Numbered from the stretch's first letter, positions 7,598 to 17,188 are shown. The stretch is 64,000 nucleotides of DNA from CAZHRC01 sp964533865 (GCA_964533865.1 CAZHRC010000009.1:1-64000); one strand, 5' to 3'. Numbers and translations are program-made. The notes: generated by a model from the letters alone, not told the origin.

Positions 7598-8712
7598 CAG
7601 TAACATACGAATTACACGCAAAATCCACAGAGACAAAGGCGAGGGCAGGGGTGATCCACACCCCGAGAGGCGATATCCAAACGCCGGTTTTTATGCCTGT
7701 TGGCACTCGAGCTACCGTAAAAACCATGTCCTCTCAAGAACTGTACGATTTGGATGCACAAATCATATTGGGCAACACCTACCATCTCTATTTGAAGCCA
7801 GGCCAAGAGATTATGCGAAAGGCAGGGGGTCTTCATCAGTTCATGAATTGGAAGCGACCGATACTCACCGATAGTGGTGGTTTTCAAGTCTTTAGTTTAA
7901 ATGAGAACCGGAAAATCGTTGAAGAAGGGGTGCATTTCAGGTCCCACATCGATGGGTCTAAACACTTTATCAGCCCCGAAAAATCCATAGAAATCCAAAA
8001 TGATTTGGGTTCAGATATTATGATGGCATTTGACGAGTGCATACCCTATCCGGCAACTTACGACTACGCTAAACAATCTATGGAGCGCACTTTGCGTTGG
8101 GCACAGCGCTGTAAGGATTACAATCAGACGGATCAAGCGCTATTTGGCATCGTGCAGGGTGGCATGTACAAGGATTTAAGAAAAGAGAGCGCCCTGGCGA
8201 CAGTGGCGATGGACTTTGATGGTTACGCCATCGGTGGATTGAGTGTCGGTGAAGATCGGCAGACGATGATCGATCAGCTTGAGTACGTCGTCGACTTTCT
8301 TCCCGAGGATAAACCGCGCTACTTGATGGGAGTTGGGACGCCGGATTATTTGTTTGAGATGGTGGAATCGGGCATGGATATGGCGGATTGTGTGCTCCCG
8401 ACGCGTATCGCTCGCAACGGGACGGCGCTGACGTCCAGGGGAAAGGTAACTGTGCGCAACGCGGCTTACGCTGAGGATTTTACGCCTTTAGATCCAGATT
8501 GTGATTGCTACTGTTGTAGAAATCACACTAAAGCTTACATCCGGCATTTGATCAACCTCAATGAAATCTTAGGTGCGAGATTAATAACTATACACAATCT
8601 GCATTTTTTGATAAACTTAATGAAGAATATTCGTCAATCGATAGTTGAAGATCGCTTCTTAGCTTTTAAGCACGAGTTTTACGATCGATTTGGATATGAC
8701 TACCACAAATAA
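7594..8712 (+). CDS. tgt: tRNA-guanine transglycosylase
   Basis: A 372-residue enzyme that exchanges G34 for preQ1 in GUN-anticodon tRNAs. The catalytic acids are D93 (in DSGGFQVFSL) and nucleophile D265 (in MADCVLPTR). The zinc site C303-x-C305-x2-C308 and H334 is intact. It starts at GTG overlapping the queA stop by 4 bp (GTGA) with GGAG upstream. It delivers the substrate that QueA then modifies, so the two genes are consecutive steps of one pathway. Confidence 0.97.
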   Translation: MTVTYELHAKSTETKARAGVIHTPRGDIQTPVFMPVGTRATVKTMSSQELYDLDAQIILGNTYHLYLKPGQEIMRKAGGLHQFMNWKRPILTDSGGFQVFSLNENRKIVEEGVHFRSHIDGSKHFISPEKSIEIQNDLGSDIMMAFDECIPYPATYDYAKQSMERTLRWAQRCKDYNQTDQALFGIVQGGMYKDLRKESALATVAMDFDGYAIGGLSVGEDRQTMIDQLEYVVDFLPEDKPRYLMGVGTPDYLFEMVESGMDMADCVLPTRIARNGTALTSRGKVTVRNAAYAEDFTPLDPDCDCYCCRNHTKAYIRHLINLNEILGARLITIHNLHFLINLMKNIRQSIVEDRFLAFKHEFYDRFGYDYHK

Positions 8713-8725
8713 AGGAGATTAAAGA

Positions 8726-9025
8726 ATGGAACAGTTACTAGGATTTGCCCCTCTTATCGTCGTATTTGGCATGATGTATTTCATGATGATTCGCCCACAA
8801 AAAAAGCGTGACCAAGAGATGCGCGATATGCGCTCTAACTTGAAAGTCGGAGACGATATCGTCACCGTCGGCGGTGTCAAGGGCACGATTACCCAATTGA
8901 ATGAAGACACGATCATCATCGCTTCCACGGACCAAAAGACGGCGATTGAGTTTACAAAATCCGCAATTTTAAACGTGATTCCCAAAGACCAAGGGGACGG
9001 GATCGAACCAAAGGAATACAAGTAA
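8726..9025 (+). CDS. yajC: Sec translocon accessory protein YajC
   Basis: A 99-residue protein with one N-terminal membrane segment (about residues 4-24, GFAPLIVVFGMMYFMMIR) followed by a charged cytoplasmic domain with the typical KVGDDIVTVGGVKGTI segment. YajC associates with SecDF, which is not found in this window. The tgt-yajC order is widely conserved. GGAG lies upstream of the ATG, and a strong terminator follows, ending the ruv-queA-tgt-yajC transcript. Confidence 0.93.
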   Translation: MEQLLGFAPLIVVFGMMYFMMIRPQKKRDQEMRDMRSNLKVGDDIVTVGGVKGTITQLNEDTIIIASTDQKTAIEFTKSAILNVIPKDQGDGIEPKEYK

Positions 9026-9052
9026 TTGACAACGGTATGAATAGCAAAAGAT

Positions 9053-9084
9053 AAAAGTAGTGGTGACACTGCTTTTGTTTTTTT
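9053..9084 (+). terminator. Terminator after yajC
   Basis: A 10-bp stem AAAAGTAGTG / CACTGCTTTT with a GTGA loop is followed by GTTTTTTT. It is a classic intrinsic terminator between yajC and recJ. Confidence 0.88.
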
Positions 9085-9103
9085 ATAAGGATCTGAGGTA
9101 TAC

Positions 9104-10855
9104 ATGAAAAATTGGTTTATGTACAACAAAAAAGAAAACTATGAGATTGTCACCAAACTCTGTGGTGATCGTTTGACCAAACTTCAACGGCTGATCATCG
9201 CCAATCGCGATATTATCGATCCTTCGGCGATCGCTTCTTTTACTAAGCCAACGATGGAAGGGCTACACGACCCCTTTTTGATGAAGGACATGGACGTTGC
9301 AGTGGCTCTACTTTCTGAGACGATTGAATCAGGAGGAGCCATACGCATCGTTGGCGATTACGACCAAGATGGCAATTCAGCTACGATGACGTTGATCGAC
9401 GGGTTGATGCCCTACACGGAGTTGGTGACCTACGCTATTCCTGATCGGATCGAAGAGGGATATGGGATAAATACAGGAATTGTCCAACAAGCTTATGAAG
9501 ATGGGGTCGATCTCATTATCACATGCGATAACGGAATATCCGCTTTTGAAGCTTTGGAATCCGCAAGAGAAAAGGGCATAAAGGTCATCGTGACCGATCA
9601 CCATCAATTGGCGATTGAAAATGGCGTTGAAAAGCTTCCTGTGGCCAATGCAGTCCTCAATCCCAACCGAGGAGACTGTAGCTATCCATTTAAGGCGTTA
9701 TGCGGCGCTGGCGTGGCGTTTAAGCTCATTCAAGGACTGTATGCGACCATGGATGGGGATGATGAATACCTCTTCGATTTGATAGAGTATGTGGCCATGG
9801 GGACGGTTTGCGATATCGTCGACTTGGTCGATGAGAATCGGATTTTTGTCGTTGAAGGGCTAAAGCGAATCAATTTGACGGAAAATTACGGTATACAACG
9901 GTTGGTCCACGAAAACAAATGGGAAAAGCCCGTAGATGCATATGCGTTAGGATTTATCATCGGACCGTGTATCAACGCTGGCGGGAGGTTGTCCACGGCG
10001 AAACTTGGCGTAGAGCTTTTCTTAGAAGAGGATATGGATTTAGTCGATCGCTATGCGAAAGAGTTGGTCTTACTCAATAACGAAAGAAAACAACTCACAG
10101 AAGAAGGGTTTAACAAGGTGAAAGAACAGGTCGATGCCAATCATCTCGATAAGGAATCGGTGATCGTCGTCTACGATCCGTCCATCCACGAGAGTATCGC
10201 AGGAATTATCGCTGGGCGAATCAAAGACTTTTACTATCGTCCCACGATTGTATTCACCGACGCAAATACTGATGGGATGATCAAAGGTTCGGGGCGTAGC
10301 ATCCCCACTTACGATATGTTTGCAAAAATTGATGTCCATCGCGAATTGTTGGGGAGTTTTGGAGGGCATCCTATGGCTGCGGGAATGTCATTAGAAAAAG
10401 CAAATCTCAAGGCATTTTACGATGGACTGAAAGGAAAGGCACAACTCTCTAAAGATGATCTTATCGAGAATATTGATATTGATTTACATTTGCCAATTCA
10501 TATGTTAAGCTATGATATTATTGAGGAAATTCAGATGTTACAGCCCTTTGGCAAGGGAAACCCACGTCCTAAGTTCGCTGATGTCAAACTAAACTTAAAA
10601 AAATTGGATGTGGTTGGTGCAAATAAAAACGTATTGAGAATGACGTTTGACAATGGAAAAAATGTGGTAAGTGGGGTACAATTTAAAGGAGAGAAGACAC
10701 TCGAGTATCTCGAAGAGAAGTTTGGCGTGTCGAATTTGTTATTATCCTTTAATGGGGAACGCAATGACAATATGGTGGATGTCATTTACTATCCTGAACT
10801 CAACACGTTTAACGGAAAAACCACGTTGCAACTCAAAATCGTTGATATCCGATAA
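9104..10855 (+). CDS. recJ: Single-stranded-DNA exonuclease RecJ
   Basis: A 583-residue DHH-family 5'-3' exonuclease used in recombination and repair. The metal-binding motifs are visible: GDYDQDG (D85, D87, D89), CDNG (D142) and TDHH (165-168), then the DHHA1 GGHPMAAGM motif near residue 420. Motif I reads DYDQDGNSAT, where DYDVDGxTAT is commoner. It has its own ribosome-binding site (GAGG), but no separate promoter is obvious after the yajC terminator. The length is usual for Clostridia. Confidence 0.93.
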   Translation: MKNWFMYNKKENYEIVTKLCGDRLTKLQRLIIANRDIIDPSAIASFTKPTMEGLHDPFLMKDMDVAVALLSETIESGGAIRIVGDYDQDGNSATMTLIDGLMPYTELVTYAIPDRIEEGYGINTGIVQQAYEDGVDLIITCDNGISAFEALESAREKGIKVIVTDHHQLAIENGVEKLPVANAVLNPNRGDCSYPFKALCGAGVAFKLIQGLYATMDGDDEYLFDLIEYVAMGTVCDIVDLVDENRIFVVEGLKRINLTENYGIQRLVHENKWEKPVDAYALGFIIGPCINAGGRLSTAKLGVELFLEEDMDLVDRYAKELVLLNNERKQLTEEGFNKVKEQVDANHLDKESVIVVYDPSIHESIAGIIAGRIKDFYYRPTIVFTDANTDGMIKGSGRSIPTYDMFAKIDVHRELLGSFGGHPMAAGMSLEKANLKAFYDGLKGKAQLSKDDLIENIDIDLHLPIHMLSYDIIEEIQMLQPFGKGNPRPKFADVKLNLKKLDVVGANKNVLRMTFDNGKNVVSGVQFKGEKTLEYLEEKFGVSNLLLSFNGERNDNMVDVIYYPELNTFNGKTTLQLKIVDIR

Positions 10856-10872
10856 CCGGTCGGATAGGCAGA

Positions 10873-10881
10873 TGTTATACT
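10873..10881 (+). promoter_or_regulatory. Possible extended -10 promoter for rel
   Basis: TGTTATACT is an extended -10 (TGnTATACT) in the gap before rel. The -35 region is weak. An inverted repeat ATCCGA-N7-TCGGAT (10847-10865) overlaps the recJ stop just upstream. Confidence 0.35.
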
Positions 10882-10910
10882 AAGGGTAGGTGTGAAAGGG
10901 GAGGTGAGCC

Positions 10911-13064
10911 ATGTTAAGTAAATTGATTGAGAGTATCAAGAGTTATAACCCAAATACTGACGAAGCTTTGATTCGCAAAGCATTTGAATTTGCGAAAGAC
11001 GCTCACAAGGGACAATTGCGCAATTCGGGAGAAGAGTATTTTATTCACCCAGCACATGTTGCTTTGATTTTATCGACCCTTCACATGGATGATGCCACGA
11101 TTATCGCTGGACTCATGCACGACGTTTTAGAGGATACGGAGTACACCTATGAACAAATGTCAGAGGAGTTTTCCGAAGAAATCGCTGTGCTCGTCGACGG
11201 TGTGACGAAGTTAAAAAAGATTAAGTACAAGTCTAAACAAGAGAATCAAGTGGAAAACTTGCGAAAAATGGTTATGGCCATGGCAAACGACATCCGGGTC
11301 ATTATCATAAAGCTGGCAGACCGCCTGCACAATATGCGGACACTGGAGTACATGACGCGTCAAAAACAGATTGAAAAAGCGACAGAAACTTTGGAAATCT
11401 ACGCACCTTTGGCCCATCGATTGGGGATTAGCACGATTAAGTCAGAATTGGAAGACCTGAGTTTGCGTTATTTGGAGCCAGACGTTTACTACGAATTAGC
11501 GGGCTTGATTAACAAGAAGCTTGAAGAACGAGAAGAGTACATTAAGCAGATTATCGAGGATTTGCGTGCAAGGCTTCAAGACTTGGAAAGCGTGCCGGAG
11601 ATCACTGGCCGACCAAAGAGCCTTTATTCTATTTACAAAAAAATGTATCAACAAGACAAGACTTTTGATCAACTCTTTGATCTGACGGCGATACGAATTA
11701 TTGTCGGGACTGAAATGGATTGCTATAAGGTTTTGGGAGCTGTCCACGCGCTTTGGAAACCAATTCCAGATCGATTTAAAGATTATATCGCCATGCCAAA
11801 GCCCAATATGTATCGTTCACTACACAATACGGTGATCGGGCCGAAAGGGGAAACCTTTGAGGTGCAAATTCGCACTTGGGAGATGCACAGAACGGCAGAG
11901 TTTGGTATTGCTGCACACTGGCGATACAAAGAGGGGACATCGAAATCCGACAACTTTGACCAAAAGCTCACCTGGGTTCGCCAGTTGATGGAATGGCAAA
12001 AAGACACGACGGACTCCAAAGAATATATGGAAACCCTCAAGGGTGATTTTTTCAACGATGAGGTTTATGTTTTTTCGCCAAAAGGCGACGTGGTAAACCT
12101 ACCCGTTGGAGCGACGCCCATCGACTTTGCCTATCGGGTGCACTCGGCTGTTGGAAACAGCTGTGTCGGGGCAAAAATCAACGGCCGAATAGTGCCGCTG
12201 ACCTATCAACTCAAAAACGGGAACATCGTCGAAATCTTGACCTCTTCTAATTCCAGCGGGCCGAGTCGGGACTGGCTCAACATGGCGAAGAGTTCTCAAG
12301 CGAAGTCAAAAATCAAACAGTGGTTTAAAAAGGAGCAGCGCGACCAAAACATCGTTCAAGGTCGTGACGCATTGGAGAAAGAAGTTCGCAAAGACGGTTA
12401 CCGATTCAATGAAATCTTGAAAGACGAATGGATTCAAAAAATTGCCAACCGTCTAAGCTTTAATGCCGTTGAGGACTTGTATGCCGCCATAGGCTTTGGC
12501 AGTGTGCAGCTGACGCAAATTGTGCCAAAACTCAAAGAGTATCACGGAGAGTACTATCAAGTCGATCAAGCCATAGATGTGCTGAGAAAAGATGCCAACC
12601 TGCCTAGCCATAGCAATGTGAAACATGGGATTCGCGTTCAAAACGTGGATGATTTGGCGGTGAAGTTTGCCAAGTGCTGCAATCCTGTCCCCGGTGATGA
12701 AATCATCGGTTACATTACTAAGGGGCGAGGGGTGTCGGTTCACCGCGCGGACTGCAATAATATCACCATTAATGCAGATCCAGATCGTCTGATCGATGTT
12801 TATTGGGACAATACGACTGAGAGTAAATATCAAGTTGAGATACAGATTATCTCTTTCGATCGTTCCGGCTATTTGTCGTTGGTGATTCAAATCATCAATA
12901 AACAGGGATTTAATGTGACTGGGATGAATGCGAAACCCAACAAGGACAAGACTTTTACCATTAACTTTACCATTGAAATCAAAGACATTGCGCAATTAGA
13001 TCCGTTGATGAGCGCTATTCGAAAGTTAAACGATACGATTGACATCTATCGCGTCAAATCCTAG
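10911..13064 (+). CDS. rel: Bifunctional (p)ppGpp synthetase/hydrolase Rel
   Basis: A 717-residue long RSH enzyme that makes and degrades (p)ppGpp. The HD hydrolase domain has H46, H70-D71 and E74-D75 (HDVLED), so hydrolysis should be active. The synthetase domain carries RFKD at 288-291, the form found in bifunctional enzymes, and MYRSLHNTV. TGS (VYVFSPKGDVVNLPVGATPIDFAY begins it), a Cys-containing helical region (AKCCNPVPGDEIIGY) and a C-terminal ACT domain follow. GGGGAGGTGA precedes the ATG. It heads the rel-dtd-MBL set. Confidence 0.97.
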   Translation: MLSKLIESIKSYNPNTDEALIRKAFEFAKDAHKGQLRNSGEEYFIHPAHVALILSTLHMDDATIIAGLMHDVLEDTEYTYEQMSEEFSEEIAVLVDGVTKLKKIKYKSKQENQVENLRKMVMAMANDIRVIIIKLADRLHNMRTLEYMTRQKQIEKATETLEIYAPLAHRLGISTIKSELEDLSLRYLEPDVYYELAGLINKKLEEREEYIKQIIEDLRARLQDLESVPEITGRPKSLYSIYKKMYQQDKTFDQLFDLTAIRIIVGTEMDCYKVLGAVHALWKPIPDRFKDYIAMPKPNMYRSLHNTVIGPKGETFEVQIRTWEMHRTAEFGIAAHWRYKEGTSKSDNFDQKLTWVRQLMEWQKDTTDSKEYMETLKGDFFNDEVYVFSPKGDVVNLPVGATPIDFAYRVHSAVGNSCVGAKINGRIVPLTYQLKNGNIVEILTSSNSSGPSRDWLNMAKSSQAKSKIKQWFKKEQRDQNIVQGRDALEKEVRKDGYRFNEILKDEWIQKIANRLSFNAVEDLYAAIGFGSVQLTQIVPKLKEYHGEYYQVDQAIDVLRKDANLPSHSNVKHGIRVQNVDDLAVKFAKCCNPVPGDEIIGYITKGRGVSVHRADCNNITINADPDRLIDVYWDNTTESKYQVEIQIISFDRSGYLSLVIQIINKQGFNVTGMNAKPNKDKTFTINFTIEIKDIAQLDPLMSAIRKLNDTIDIYRVKS

Positions 13065-13073
13065 GAGGCATAG

Positions 13074-13514
13074 ATGCGACTATTAATTCAGAGGGTGACC
13101 AAAGGGTCTGTAACGGTAGACGGACAATTGGTGTCGGAAATTGGACAGGGACTTGTCGTCTTATGTGGATTCAACAAGGAAGACGCAAAAGGTGATATTG
13201 ACTATTGCACCCGCAAACTTTTGGGTTTGCGGGTGTTTTCCGACGATGATGGCAAAATGAATCTGTCGGTAAAGGATGTGGGAGGAGAGATACTTTTGGT
13301 TTCTCAATTTACTTTATACGGTGACGTATCAAAAGGGATGCGTCCGAGTTTTACCGATGCTTGTGGCTATGAAGCCGGTGAGGTCTTGTATCAACAGTTC
13401 ATTGAAACCGTAAAGGAATCGGGTATCACGACTAAGATGGGGATTTACGGTGCAGATATGACTGTAGAAATCCACAATGACGGACCGGTTACCCTTCTTG
13501 TCGAAAGCAAATAA
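13074..13514 (+). CDS. dtd: D-aminoacyl-tRNA deacylase
   Basis: A 146-residue Dtd that removes D-amino acids (and glycine mischarged on tRNA-Ala) from tRNA. It has the family N terminus MRLLIQRVTKGSVTVDG, the active-site strand LLVSQFTLYGD, and the C-terminal GPVTLLVES. GGAGG lies upstream of the ATG, 9 bp after rel. The rel-dtd pair is a conserved Firmicutes arrangement. Confidence 0.97.
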   Translation: MRLLIQRVTKGSVTVDGQLVSEIGQGLVVLCGFNKEDAKGDIDYCTRKLLGLRVFSDDDGKMNLSVKDVGGEILLVSQFTLYGDVSKGMRPSFTDACGYEAGEVLYQQFIETVKESGITTKMGIYGADMTVEIHNDGPVTLLVESK

Positions 13515-13525
13515 TAGGAGATGCT

Positions 13526-14134
13526 ATGAAAGTTCAAGTGATACAAGCTGGCATGAATAGTTGTAATTGTTATGTGGTCACCGATGAAAACCAACGAGGG
13601 TTTATCGTCGATCCTGGGGATGGTGACTATTTAATCACCGATTATATTGATGATAATGCCATATTGCCCGAGTTTATTTTGTTGACCCATGGGCACGTTG
13701 ATCATATTGGAGCGGTGAAAGCGATAAAAGAGCACTACGGCATACCAGTCCTTGCCGGCGCTAAAGAGCGCAGGTTACTAGGCGATGGGCGGCTAAATCT
13801 ATCGTCGATGATTGGCGCTCACCCTATTGTCATCTCACCGGACCAAGATTTGCACGACGGTGAACGCTATAGTCACTTTGATGTGGAAGTCATCGCTACT
13901 CCAGGACACACAGCAGGGGGCGTTTGCTACAAGGTGGGAGAGGTACTCTTTAGTGGGGACACGCTATTTGAACAGTCCATCGGACGCAGCGATTTGCCAA
14001 CGGGAAACTCTTCTACTTTATTGGATGCGATTCGATCAAAGCTGTTTACATTACCAGAAAATACTCTGGTTTATCCTGGCCACGGTCCATCGACGACGAT
14101 AGGTGACGAAATTCGCTATAATCCATTCTTTTAG
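13526..14134 (+). CDS. Metallo-beta-lactamase-fold hydrolase (glyoxalase II-like)
   Basis: A 202-residue MBL-fold protein of the YcbL/GloB-like type. The dinuclear metal motif THGHVDH (H55, H57, D59, H60) is followed by ATPGHTAGG, FSGDTLF and YPGHGPST. It lacks the extra C-terminal domain of true GloB. It probably hydrolyses a thioester or similar substrate, but the substrate cannot be told from sequence. It follows dtd by 11 bp. In many Clostridia hemZ-type and hisS genes come next; here they are absent and a terminator follows. Confidence 0.85.
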   Translation: MKVQVIQAGMNSCNCYVVTDENQRGFIVDPGDGDYLITDYIDDNAILPEFILLTHGHVDHIGAVKAIKEHYGIPVLAGAKERRLLGDGRLNLSSMIGAHPIVISPDQDLHDGERYSHFDVEVIATPGHTAGGVCYKVGEVLFSGDTLFEQSIGRSDLPTGNSSTLLDAIRSKLFTLPENTLVYPGHGPSTTIGDEIRYNPFF

Positions 14135-14156
14135 ACCTGCCTTAGGGCAGGTTTTC
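14135..14156 (+). terminator. Terminator after the MBL hydrolase gene
   Basis: A 7-bp perfect stem ACCTGCC-TTAG-GGCAGGT is followed by TTTCT, beginning at the stop codon. It ends the rel operon before the aspS promoter. Confidence 0.75.
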
Positions 14157-14179
14157 TCATGGTTGACATGGCTCGTCGA

Positions 14180-14208
14180 TTGACAGATGAGGGGTTCTAA
14201 AATATAAT
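14180..14208 (+). promoter_or_regulatory. Strong sigma-A promoter of aspS
   Basis: TTGACA (14180-14185), a 17-bp spacer and TATAAT (14203-14208) match both hexamers perfectly. The leader of about 65 nt contains two small hairpins, ACTCC/GGAGT (14225-14243) and CTCTTG/CAAGAG (14251-14268), just before the GAGGAGG ribosome-binding site. Confidence 0.88.
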
Positions 14209-14281
14209 TGAAACACGTTGTAAAACTCCAGAAATTCAGGAGTCTATGATCTCTTGTATTGACAAGAGCTGAGGAGGAATT

Positions 14282-16048
14282 ATGGCAGGAATGGGAAATT
14301 TGAGACGAACGTCCATGTGTGGCGATCTCTCGATAAATAATGTTGGTGAAGAAGTCATTCTTATGGGTTGGACGGCAAAGGAACGTAATCTTGGCGCTCT
14401 CATCTTTATGGATTTACGCGATACGACTGGCATCGTCCAGATCGTCGTCAACGACGAAACACAACCAGAGCTTTTTGAACGAGCAAAGTCCGTTCGTCAA
14501 GAGTTCGTCTTGGCAGTTGTTGGCGTCGTTCGCGAAAGAGAAGCGAAAAATCCGGAGATGGCAACTGGAGATGTGGAGGTCATAGCGACGGACTTGGTGA
14601 TTTTAGACGAGGCAAAAACACCGCCAATCTACATTAAAGACGATGACAATGTGTCAGATGCCATGCGTTTGAAATATCGTTATTTGGATTTGCGTAAACA
14701 CTCCCTACAAGAAAATCTGAAAACTCGCGCTAAAATTAGCGCTGCTTTTCGGTCTTTTTTAAATGATAACGCCTTTATCGAAGTAGAAACACCATTTTTG
14801 ACAAAACCAACTCCAGAAGGAGCGAGGGATTACTTAGTGCCTTCGCGAATCAATGAGCATAAATTTTACGCGTTGCCCCAATCGCCTCAACTATTGAAGC
14901 AATTGTTGATGGTCAGCGGAATGGATCGCTATTATCAAATCGTGAAGTGCTTTAGAGATGAAGACCTCCGCGCAAATCGTCAACCGGAGTTTACTCAAGT
15001 GGATATTGAAATGTCTTTTGTAGACATCGACGATGTGATCGCGATGAACGAGGCACTTCTTCAGCATATTTTCAAGGAAATTAAAGGGATCGATTTGGAG
15101 TTGCCATTGAAGCGCATGAGCTATCAGGAAGCCATGGACCGATACGGTTCTGACAAACCCGATGTGCGCTTTGGGATGGAGCTTGTCGACCTGTCGGATT
15201 TAGTGGCAGATAGCGAATTCAAGGTGTTCTCCGATGCGGTCGCAAAGGGAGGCTCTGTTCGCGCCATTAATGCCAAAGGACTCCAAGGGGAGTACTCAAG
15301 AAAAGCCATTTCAAAGCTCGAATCCTTTGTCAAAGATTACCGTGCGAAAGGTCTTGCGTGGGCAAAAGTCGCCGATGGCGCGATTACATCTTCGGTGTCG
15401 AAGTTCTTTGACGACGGGATGAAAGCCATCGCCGAACGCATGGACGCACAAGATGGAGACTTGATTTTGATCGTCGCCGATGACAATCAGGTGGTTTATG
15501 ACAGTTTAGGGGCGCTTCGGGTCGAAATCGCAAAACAACACAATCTGTTAAACCCAGAAGACTTTGCCCTTTTATGGGTAGTCGACTTTCCAATGTTTGA
15601 ATACAGTGAGCAAGACGATCGTTACGTCGCAAAACACCACCCCTTCACCCATCCAAGGGACGAAGATATCGCCTTGTTAGAAACCAATCCAGAAGCGATG
15701 CGAGCAAAAGCGTACGACATCGTTCTAAACGGCGAAGAAATTGGAGGTGGCTCTATCCGTATCAACAACAGCGATTTGCAAAACAGCGTGTTTAGGGCGT
15801 TGAAGTTGACACCGGAGGACATTGAGGCGAAATTTGGCTTCTTCATCGAAGCTCTAGAATACGGCACACCACCACATGGCGGCATTGCCTATGGACTCGA
15901 CCGTTTGGTGATGCTTTTGTTGGGGACGGATAACATCAAAGATGTCATCGCATTTCCAAAGACCCAATCGGCGACGTGCTTGTTGACGGATGCACCGACG
16001 ACGGTGCCTCAGGTACAATTGGATGAACTCCATATCAAGCTCGATTAA
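14282..16048 (+). CDS. aspS: Aspartyl-tRNA synthetase
   Basis: A 588-residue class II synthetase of the bacterial type. The N-terminal OB anticodon-binding domain (about 1-115) includes LMGWTAKERNLGALIFMDLRD. Motif 2 is FRDEDLRANRQPEFTQVDIEMSF-like, split over the catalytic core. The bacterial GAD insertion (about 300-420) and motif 3 GIAYGLDRLVMLL are present. GAGGAGG precedes the ATG. hisS, its usual upstream neighbour in Firmicutes, is missing. The stop overlaps the tcdA start by one base. Confidence 0.97.
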   Translation: MAGMGNLRRTSMCGDLSINNVGEEVILMGWTAKERNLGALIFMDLRDTTGIVQIVVNDETQPELFERAKSVRQEFVLAVVGVVREREAKNPEMATGDVEVIATDLVILDEAKTPPIYIKDDDNVSDAMRLKYRYLDLRKHSLQENLKTRAKISAAFRSFLNDNAFIEVETPFLTKPTPEGARDYLVPSRINEHKFYALPQSPQLLKQLLMVSGMDRYYQIVKCFRDEDLRANRQPEFTQVDIEMSFVDIDDVIAMNEALLQHIFKEIKGIDLELPLKRMSYQEAMDRYGSDKPDVRFGMELVDLSDLVADSEFKVFSDAVAKGGSVRAINAKGLQGEYSRKAISKLESFVKDYRAKGLAWAKVADGAITSSVSKFFDDGMKAIAERMDAQDGDLILIVADDNQVVYDSLGALRVEIAKQHNLLNPEDFALLWVVDFPMFEYSEQDDRYVAKHHPFTHPRDEDIALLETNPEAMRAKAYDIVLNGEEIGGGSIRINNSDLQNSVFRALKLTPEDIEAKFGFFIEALEYGTPPHGGIAYGLDRLVMLLLGTDNIKDVIAFPKTQSATCLLTDAPTTVPQVQLDELHIKLD

Positions 16049-16761
16049 TGGCGACACCCTTTGATCGCACCGCATTTCTTGTTGGCGAGGAAGCCATCGC
16101 CAAACTCAAAGCTTCCCACGTTATAGTGTTTGGAATCGGCGGCGTCGGTGGGACTTGTTGTGAAGCGTTGATAAGATCAGGCGTTGGGGAATTGACCTTT
16201 GTGGATTACGATAGGGTCGACATCACCAATCTCAACCGACAAATCCTTGCGACGACTCCTGTGGTTGGGGAGTTAAAAGTTCAGGTGTTAAAAGACAGGT
16301 TAAGCGCTATTAACAGCGAAGCCCGATTCCACCCGATGGCTATGCGCTACGAAGCAGATACGAGCGACGCTTTTTCCTTTGATCGGGTGGATTACGTGGT
16401 AGATGCCATCGACATGGTGACGTCAAAACTCACACTCATCGAGGCTTGCCTTAGTAAACAGGTGCCTATTATTTCAGCGATGGGTTTTGGCAACCGACTC
16501 GATCCGACGATGGTGCGAATAGGAGATGTTTACGAGACAAATTATTGTCCCCTCGCCCGAGTGATGCGCAGAGAGTTGAGGAAACGGGGAATTCAAGCTT
16601 TAAGAGTAGCTCATTCCCTAGAACAGCCTTACAAGCAAACCATGGAGAGCGAAGACAGGCGAAAGGCCACACCTGGGAGTTCGCCATTTGTTCCATCGGC
16701 TGCGGGCCTTGCCATGGCATCTGCAGTCTTTACAGCATTGATTCGAGGTAGTGATGAATAA
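16048..16761 (+). CDS. tcdA: tRNA threonylcarbamoyladenosine dehydratase
   Basis: A 237-residue E1-like (ThiF/MoeB family) enzyme that cyclises t6A37 to ct6A in tRNA using ATP. The Rossmann P-loop is GIGGVGG (29-35), followed by DYDRVDITNLNRQI, KVQVLKDRL and the VDAIDMVTSK segment. The start is RTAFLVGEEAIAKL, as in family members. It overlaps aspS by one base; the aspS-tcdA pair is conserved in Bacilli and Clostridia. Confidence 0.92.
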   Translation: MATPFDRTAFLVGEEAIAKLKASHVIVFGIGGVGGTCCEALIRSGVGELTFVDYDRVDITNLNRQILATTPVVGELKVQVLKDRLSAINSEARFHPMAMRYEADTSDAFSFDRVDYVVDAIDMVTSKLTLIEACLSKQVPIISAMGFGNRLDPTMVRIGDVYETNYCPLARVMRRELRKRGIQALRVAHSLEQPYKQTMESEDRRKATPGSSPFVPSAAGLAMASAVFTALIRGSDE

Positions 16762-17179
16762 AATTGGACTGGTCGTCAAAACGGAAAAAGGAACGGCGGA
16801 TGTTATGGTTGTGCGCTCCGGCGCCTGTGGAGGGAAATGCTCCAGCTGTGCGGGATGCGAATCGAAACCATTGACGGTAAACCTGCCAAACACTATCGAT
16901 GCGACAGTGGGCGATCGGGTAGAAATCGTCGCTGATGCCAATCGTATCTTACAGTTTACCGTCATGATGTACGCCATTCCCATCGCGCTTTTCATTGGCG
17001 GAGTGGTGGCGACATACGTCACTTTAGAGACGCGCTTTCCAGAGAGTGTCGAATTGTACAGCTTATTAGGTGGCGTTGTCGGGTTTGTCCTGTCCCTTGT
17101 CATATTGAGACTCATCGACAACCGTATGGGAAAACAGGAAACAATGACGTTATCGCGAATAATAAAAGAAGAATACTAG
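16754..17179 (+). CDS. RseC/SoxR-reducing-system family membrane protein
   Basis: A 141-residue protein of the RseC family. The N-terminal Cys cluster (C25, C29, C32, C35 in ACGGKCSSCAGC) probably binds metal or an Fe-S centre, and two membrane segments follow (about 75-96 and 104-124). In other bacteria relatives assist Rnf/Rsx electron transport or modulate sigma-E; here no rnf genes are seen. I prefer ATG 16754 over GTG 16751. It overlaps the tcdA end by 8 bp, so the two are coupled. Confidence 0.85.
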   Translation: MNKIGLVVKTEKGTADVMVVRSGACGGKCSSCAGCESKPLTVNLPNTIDATVGDRVEIVADANRILQFTVMMYAIPIALFIGGVVATYVTLETRFPESVELYSLLGGVVGFVLSLVILRLIDNRMGKQETMTLSRIIKEEY

Positions 17180-17188
17180 GAGGGTACT

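Noticed and set aside
12453..12995. 180-residue antisense reading frame inside rel
   Set aside because: It is a shadow of rel on the other strand; no ribosome-binding site and no known family.
14209..14281. T-box riboswitch for aspS
   Set aside because: The leader is about 70 nt, with no AGGGTGGnACCGCG motif and no specifier loop.
16618..17121. 167-residue antisense reading frame over tcdA and the RseC-like gene
   Set aside because: It spans two clear genes on the plus strand and is low-complexity in composition.
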